A DNA stretch of 64,000 bases. Source: Asanoa sp040654855. GTDB taxonomy: Bacteria > Actinomycetota > Actinomycetes > Mycobacteriales > Micromonosporaceae. Under the pieces are notes generated by a model. The model was not told the DNA's origin. It was given only the letters and a program-made list of their open reading frames with translations, and searched no databases. The position numbers and the translations under genes were made by a program. The stretch is from contig NZ_JBFAIU010000001.1 of NCBI RefSeq assembly GCF_040654855.1, forward strand, positions 1-64,000. Reading direction: 5' to 3'. Of this stretch, positions 60,849-64,000 are shown one piece after another. Position 1 is the stretch's first letter. Each line of letters begins with the position of its first letter.

Positions 60849-62045
60849 CTACTTACCGCCCCAGTTGCCCGGGTAGCCGGGCAGGTCGCTGCAGCCGCAC
60901 ATCGCGTAGTGCAGCGGGGGCATGCTCGGGTCCACGTACTGGGCGAGGTTCGCGTCCGTGATCGTCGGCTGCGGCAGCTTCCACGGGTTCGGGACGGGCT
61001 CGCCCTTGAGGATCTTCAAGGCGGCGATCACGGGTGTACGCCACTGGTACGTCGGATAGGTCGGCGCGACCGCCGTCAGCTTGCGGTCCTGCCACATCCG
61101 CAGGAAGTCCTGCTGGTCCTCGCCGACGATGGCCGGGAACGGCTTACCGGCGTCCTCGAACGCCTCCGCGGCCGCGACGGCCGTGGCGCCCGCGTCCATC
61201 CAGATGCCGTCGATCGTGCCGTACCGCTGCAGGTAGTTGGACACGATGGTCTTCGTCTTCGCCGCGTCGCCGTCGGTGAACTCGACGCCCACGACCTTGA
61301 GCTGCGACTTGTCGAAGGCCACCTTGGCCGCTCCCCAGCGGGCCTCGAGCACGTCGACGCCCGGCAGGATGCGCAGCGCCAGCACGTTGCCGCCCGGCTT
61401 GACCTTCTCGGTCAGGAACTCGGCGCCGGCCGCGCCGAACGCGTACCCGCCGATGGGGTTGATGAACGTGACCGGGCACTTGGTGTTGACGCCGCGGTCG
61501 AAGACGATGACCGGCACCTTCGCGCACGCCTGCTCGACGGCCGGGGTCAGCGTCGCGGTCGTGTTGGGCGACACGATCAGCGCGTCACAGCCCTTGCCGA
61601 GCAGGTCGGTGATGTCGGAGATCTGCTTGTCGTCCTTGCTCTCCGCGTCGGTCACCTGGAACGTCTTGATCTCCGGGTGCAGCTTCACCTCGGCCTGCAT
61701 GTTCTTGAAGCCGACCTGCCGCCAGGGGTTGCCGACGCCGGCGTTCGAGAAGCACAGGTTGTACGGTCCGGCCTTCTTGTATTTCGCGGTGTCCGCGTTC
61801 GTCGGGTTGAGCGCCTGCTCCCAGGGCTTGTCGCCCGGGCCGGTCGCGGTCGCCGTCCGCAGGGCCATCTCGTTGTCGTAGTCGGCCTGTACGAAGAACG
61901 ACGACGTCTCACCGGTGCCGGCGCCGGCCTCCGCCGAGCCGCTCGCGCTGGGGTTGGCGGCCGGCACGTCGCTCGCACAGCCGGCGGCCAGGACCAGGGC
62001 CGTGCCAGCGACGACGGCCAGGGCGCTACCTGTTCTCTTTCGCAA
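60849..62045 (-). CDS. Sugar ABC transporter substrate-binding lipoprotein
   Basis: A 398-residue type I periplasmic-binding-fold lipoprotein (RbsB-like, Peripla_BP_4). The lipobox LVLAAGC is at residues ~17-23, then a Ser/Ala/Gly linker. LCFSNAGVGNPWRQVGFKNM, LIVSPNTTATLTPAVEQAC and VIVFDRGVN are hinge and sugar-pocket segments. The start is TTG 62045 with GGAGGAG close by. It lies 26 bp after the permease gene. Confidence 0.88.
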   Translation of the reverse strand: MRKRTGSALAVVAGTALVLAAGCASDVPAANPSASGSAEAGAGTGETSSFFVQADYDNEMALRTATATGPGDKPWEQALNPTNADTAKYKKAGPYNLCFSNAGVGNPWRQVGFKNMQAEVKLHPEIKTFQVTDAESKDDKQISDITDLLGKGCDALIVSPNTTATLTPAVEQACAKVPVIVFDRGVNTKCPVTFINPIGGYAFGAAGAEFLTEKVKPGGNVLALRILPGVDVLEARWGAAKVAFDKSQLKVVGVEFTDGDAAKTKTIVSNYLQRYGTIDGIWMDAGATAVAAAEAFEDAGKPFPAIVGEDQQDFLRMWQDRKLTAVAPTYPTYQWRTPVIAALKILKGEPVPNPWKLPQPTITDANLAQYVDPSMPPLHYAMCGCSDLPGYPGNWGGK

Positions 62046-62071
62046 CTCTCCTCCTCAGGGGTCGGTGCGGT

Positions 62072-63067
62072 TCAGGTGCGTGCCCGTAGCCCGCCGATGG
62101 CCACGGCAGCGAGGATGATCAGGCCCTGCACCGCGGACGCCAGAGCGCCCGCGACGCCGAGCAGGTTGAGCAGGGTCAACAAGGCCTGCAGGGTGAGCGC
62201 GCCGAGCATCGCGCCGACGACCGAGCCGCGGCCGCCGCCGAGCACGACGCCGCCGAGCACGACCGCCGTGATCGCGGTGAACTCCAGCCCGACGCCGACC
62301 TGGAAGCTCACCCCGCCGAACCCGCCCAGCAGGACGGCGGCCACCGCCGCGCAGCAGCCGCTGATCACGAACGCGATCGTGCGGACGCCGGCGACGCGAC
62401 CACCGGCGAGGCGGGCCGCGCGCGGGTTGTCGCCGACGGCGAGCAGCACCTTGCCGAAGTCCGAGCGCATCGCCAGGACCGCCAGCACGGCCAGGACCAG
62501 CAGGATCAGCACGGCGTACGGGATCTCGCCCAGCCAGGGCACGCCCTCGATGCCGCGCCGGCCGAACATCCGGAACTCCTCGGAGAGCGCGCCGCGCGGC
62601 GAGCCGCCCGTCCACGTGTAGACCGCGCCGACCAGGATCAGGTACATGCCGAGCGTGGTGATGAACGACGGCACCAGGAGCAGCGTGCTGACCAGGCCGT
62701 TGACCAGCCCGACCAGCAGGCCGAAGCCGAGCACCACGGCGATCACCGGCCAGGTCGCGGCCGGGTCACCGTCGATCAGGCGGGCCGCGATCACCACCTC
62801 GGCGGTGACGAGCGAGCCGACCGACAGGTCGAAGTCGCCGGCGACGATCACGAAGTACTGCCCCGCGGCGAGGATGACCAGCGGCGCGGCCCGCTTCAGG
62901 AACGCGAGCAGGGCCGGGGGGTCGTAGAAGTCGGGTTGCCGGATCGCGATCGCGACCAGCAGCAGCGCGAGGATCACCAGGACCGGCAGGATGCTGCCCG
63001 CACCCCACCGACCGCGGCGGGCCTGACCGAGGGCGGCGGGCCCGGAGGGTGCGACCGTCTGAGTCAT
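62072..63067 (-). CDS. Sugar ABC transporter permease (RbsC/BPD_transp_2 family)
   Basis: A 331-residue permease of the ribose/autoinducer-2 family with 8-10 membrane helices. FVIVAGDFDLSVGSLVT and AARLAGGRVAGVRTIAFVISG (read in part) are the family's conserved cytoplasmic and helix signatures, and EFTAITAVVLGGVVLGGGRGS is the EAA-like region. ATG 63067 overlaps the first permease stop by 4 bp (ATGA). Substrate presumed the same as the neighbouring binding protein. Confidence 0.9.
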   Translation of the reverse strand: MTQTVAPSGPAALGQARRGRWGAGSILPVLVILALLLVAIAIRQPDFYDPPALLAFLKRAAPLVILAAGQYFVIVAGDFDLSVGSLVTAEVVIAARLIDGDPAATWPVIAVVLGFGLLVGLVNGLVSTLLLVPSFITTLGMYLILVGAVYTWTGGSPRGALSEEFRMFGRRGIEGVPWLGEIPYAVLILLVLAVLAVLAMRSDFGKVLLAVGDNPRAARLAGGRVAGVRTIAFVISGCCAAVAAVLLGGFGGVSFQVGVGLEFTAITAVVLGGVVLGGGRGSVVGAMLGALTLQALLTLLNLLGVAGALASAVQGLIILAAVAIGGLRART

Positions 63068-64000
63068 CGCGCCGCCTTTCCGCGCAGGCGCAGCGCGTAG
63101 ATCGCGACCGCCGCGACGATCACGACGCCGCGGACGACCTGCTTGAAGAACGGGTCGACGGCGAGCTGGTTGAAGATGCCGTCGATGACCGCGAGCAGCA
63201 GCACGCCGCCGACGGTGCCGGCCACGCCGCCCTTGCCACCGGCCAGCACGGTGCCGCCGAGCACCACGGCGGCGATCGACTCGAGGTCGTAGCCGCCCTC
63301 GGCGCCGACCCGGGGTGCGCCCGCGCCGAGGCGGCTGGCCAGGTAGAGCCCGGCGATGCCGGCACAGATCGAACAGATCACGTGGGTACGGATCAGCACC
63401 AGGTCGGTGCGGACGCCGGAGAGCCGGGCCACGTCGAGGTCGCCGCCCGTGGCGATCAGGTGGTGGCCGTACCGGCTGCGGTTGATCATCAGCCACGCCA
63501 CCGCCGCGACGCCGACGAACAGCACGAACGCGACCGGGACCGGCCCGATGCGGTCGTAGCCGAGGTGCTGGAAGGAGACCGGCACCGCGCCGGCGGGGCC
63601 GGCGTACCCCTGCTCCAGATAGCCCTTGATCAGTAGCCCGACGCCGAGCGTCGCGATGAACGCGTTGATCCGCAGCTTGGTGATCAGCAGGCCGTTGACC
63701 AGGCCGATCGCGGCCGAGACGGCGAGCACGGCGAGGATGGCCGGCAGGACCCGGCCGTCGCTGCCGGCCATCGTCTCGGCGGCGATGAGCGAGGTGAGGC
63801 TGATGACGTAGGCGACCGAGAGGTCCAGCGAGCCGGCCAGGATGCAGAACGTCTGCCCGACCGCGACGATGCCGAGCCCGGCCGCCCGCTGCAGCAGGCT
63901 GACCGTGCTGTTCTGGCTGAACAGCGAGCCGCCGTCGGTGGCGACCAGGATGCCGCCGATCACCAGCGTCACGCCGAGGGCGAGCCAGACGCCGTTGGTG
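63064..64000 (-). CDS. Sugar ABC transporter permease, partial at right edge
   Basis: The second BPD_transp_2 permease, at least 312 residues, still open at position 64000. CILAGSLDLSVAYVISL and LDVARLSGVRTDLVLIRTHVI mirror the first permease, and IAAVVLGGTVLAGGKGGVAG is the conserved region. The paired permeases form the channel; the ATPase (RbsA-type) is absent from the window and probably lies just upstream, off the right edge. Confidence 0.9.
   Translation of the reverse strand, partial: TNGVWLALGVTLVIGGILVATDGGSLFSQNSTVSLLQRAAGLGIVAVGQTFCILAGSLDLSVAYVISLTSLIAAETMAGSDGRVLPAILAVLAVSAAIGLVNGLLITKLRINAFIATLGVGLLIKGYLEQGYAGPAGAVPVSFQHLGYDRIGPVPVAFVLFVGVAAVAWLMINRSRYGHHLIATGGDLDVARLSGVRTDLVLIRTHVICSICAGIAGLYLASRLGAGAPRVGAEGGYDLESIAAVVLGGTVLAGGKGGVAGTVGGVLLLAVIDGIFNQLAVDPFFKQVVRGVVIVAAVAIYALRLRGKAAR

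Overview
The window is very GC-rich, gene-dense DNA from an actinomycete. Gene order and content point to Micromonosporaceae (Actinoplanes/Micromonospora-like), at moderate confidence. Supporting blocks are rpsB-tsf-pyrH-frr-cdsA-rlmN followed by dxr-rseP-ispG, and galU-moeA-rimJ-membrane protein divergent from a formyl-THF cyclo-ligase and an FmdB/Ruc gene, as in mycobacteria. GTG starts, leaderless genes, GGDEF/EAL proteins and a DUF574-type methyltransferase are also typical. No insertion sequence, prophage or CRISPR array was seen. The only mobile element recognised is an intein.

Layout. 0.3-10.6 kb: a catabolic cluster for an amine or amino alcohol by gamma-glutamylation (kinase-like protein, APC permease, FadR-type regulator, glutamine-synthetase-like ligase, aldehyde dehydrogenase, SDR, gamma-glutamyl hydrolase), with a divergent FAD/GcvT demethylase-type oxidoreductase. 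10.7-17.8 kb: MFS exporter, PAS-GGDEF-EAL protein coupled to a methyltransferase, GNAT protein, PadR regulator. 17.8-21.6 kb: ispG, rseP and dxr of the MEP pathway and site-2 proteolysis. 21.6-29.6 kb: accessory genes including an MMPL exporter with divergent TetR regulator and a metallo-beta-lactamase/Rieske protein. 29.9-37.3 kb: DivIVA-like protein, rlmN, cdsA, frr, pyrH, tsf, rpsB. 37.7-40.4 kb: small genes, dprA and a truncated comM. 40.5-43.0 kb: DUF6758, SpoU methyltransferase, MaoC. 43.3-45.8 kb: thioredoxin with a SigR-type promoter and an intein-containing radical SAM gene behind an SOS-like box. 45.9-48 kb: tRNA-Ala and a 1.1-kb minisatellite. 48-54.7 kb: galU/moeA/rimJ region with GGDEF protein, cyclo-ligase and CIRCE-controlled Ruc homologue. 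54.7-60 kb: Fur regulator, MpaB oxygenase, secreted GH15 enzyme. 60-64 kb: a sugar ABC importer with a TIM-barrel isomerase, cut by the right edge.

The most unusual recurring signal is tandem duplication at or just beyond gene 3' ends. ispG has a 74-bp duplicate of its last codons. dprA has about four 78-83-bp copies of its stop region, chained by ATGA stop/start overlaps. The membrane gene ending at 47147 runs into about 12 degenerate copies of a ~95-bp unit that includes its own last codons. A ~68-bp repeat lies between two converging genes at 27.4-27.6 kb, and the MFS gene has a repetitive 3' coding tail. Regulatory sites readable directly include a GGAAT-N18-GTT promoter before trxA, a CIRCE element before the FmdB/Ruc gene, a LexA-like box before the radical SAM gene, and inverted repeats near the gntR, tetR and padR genes.
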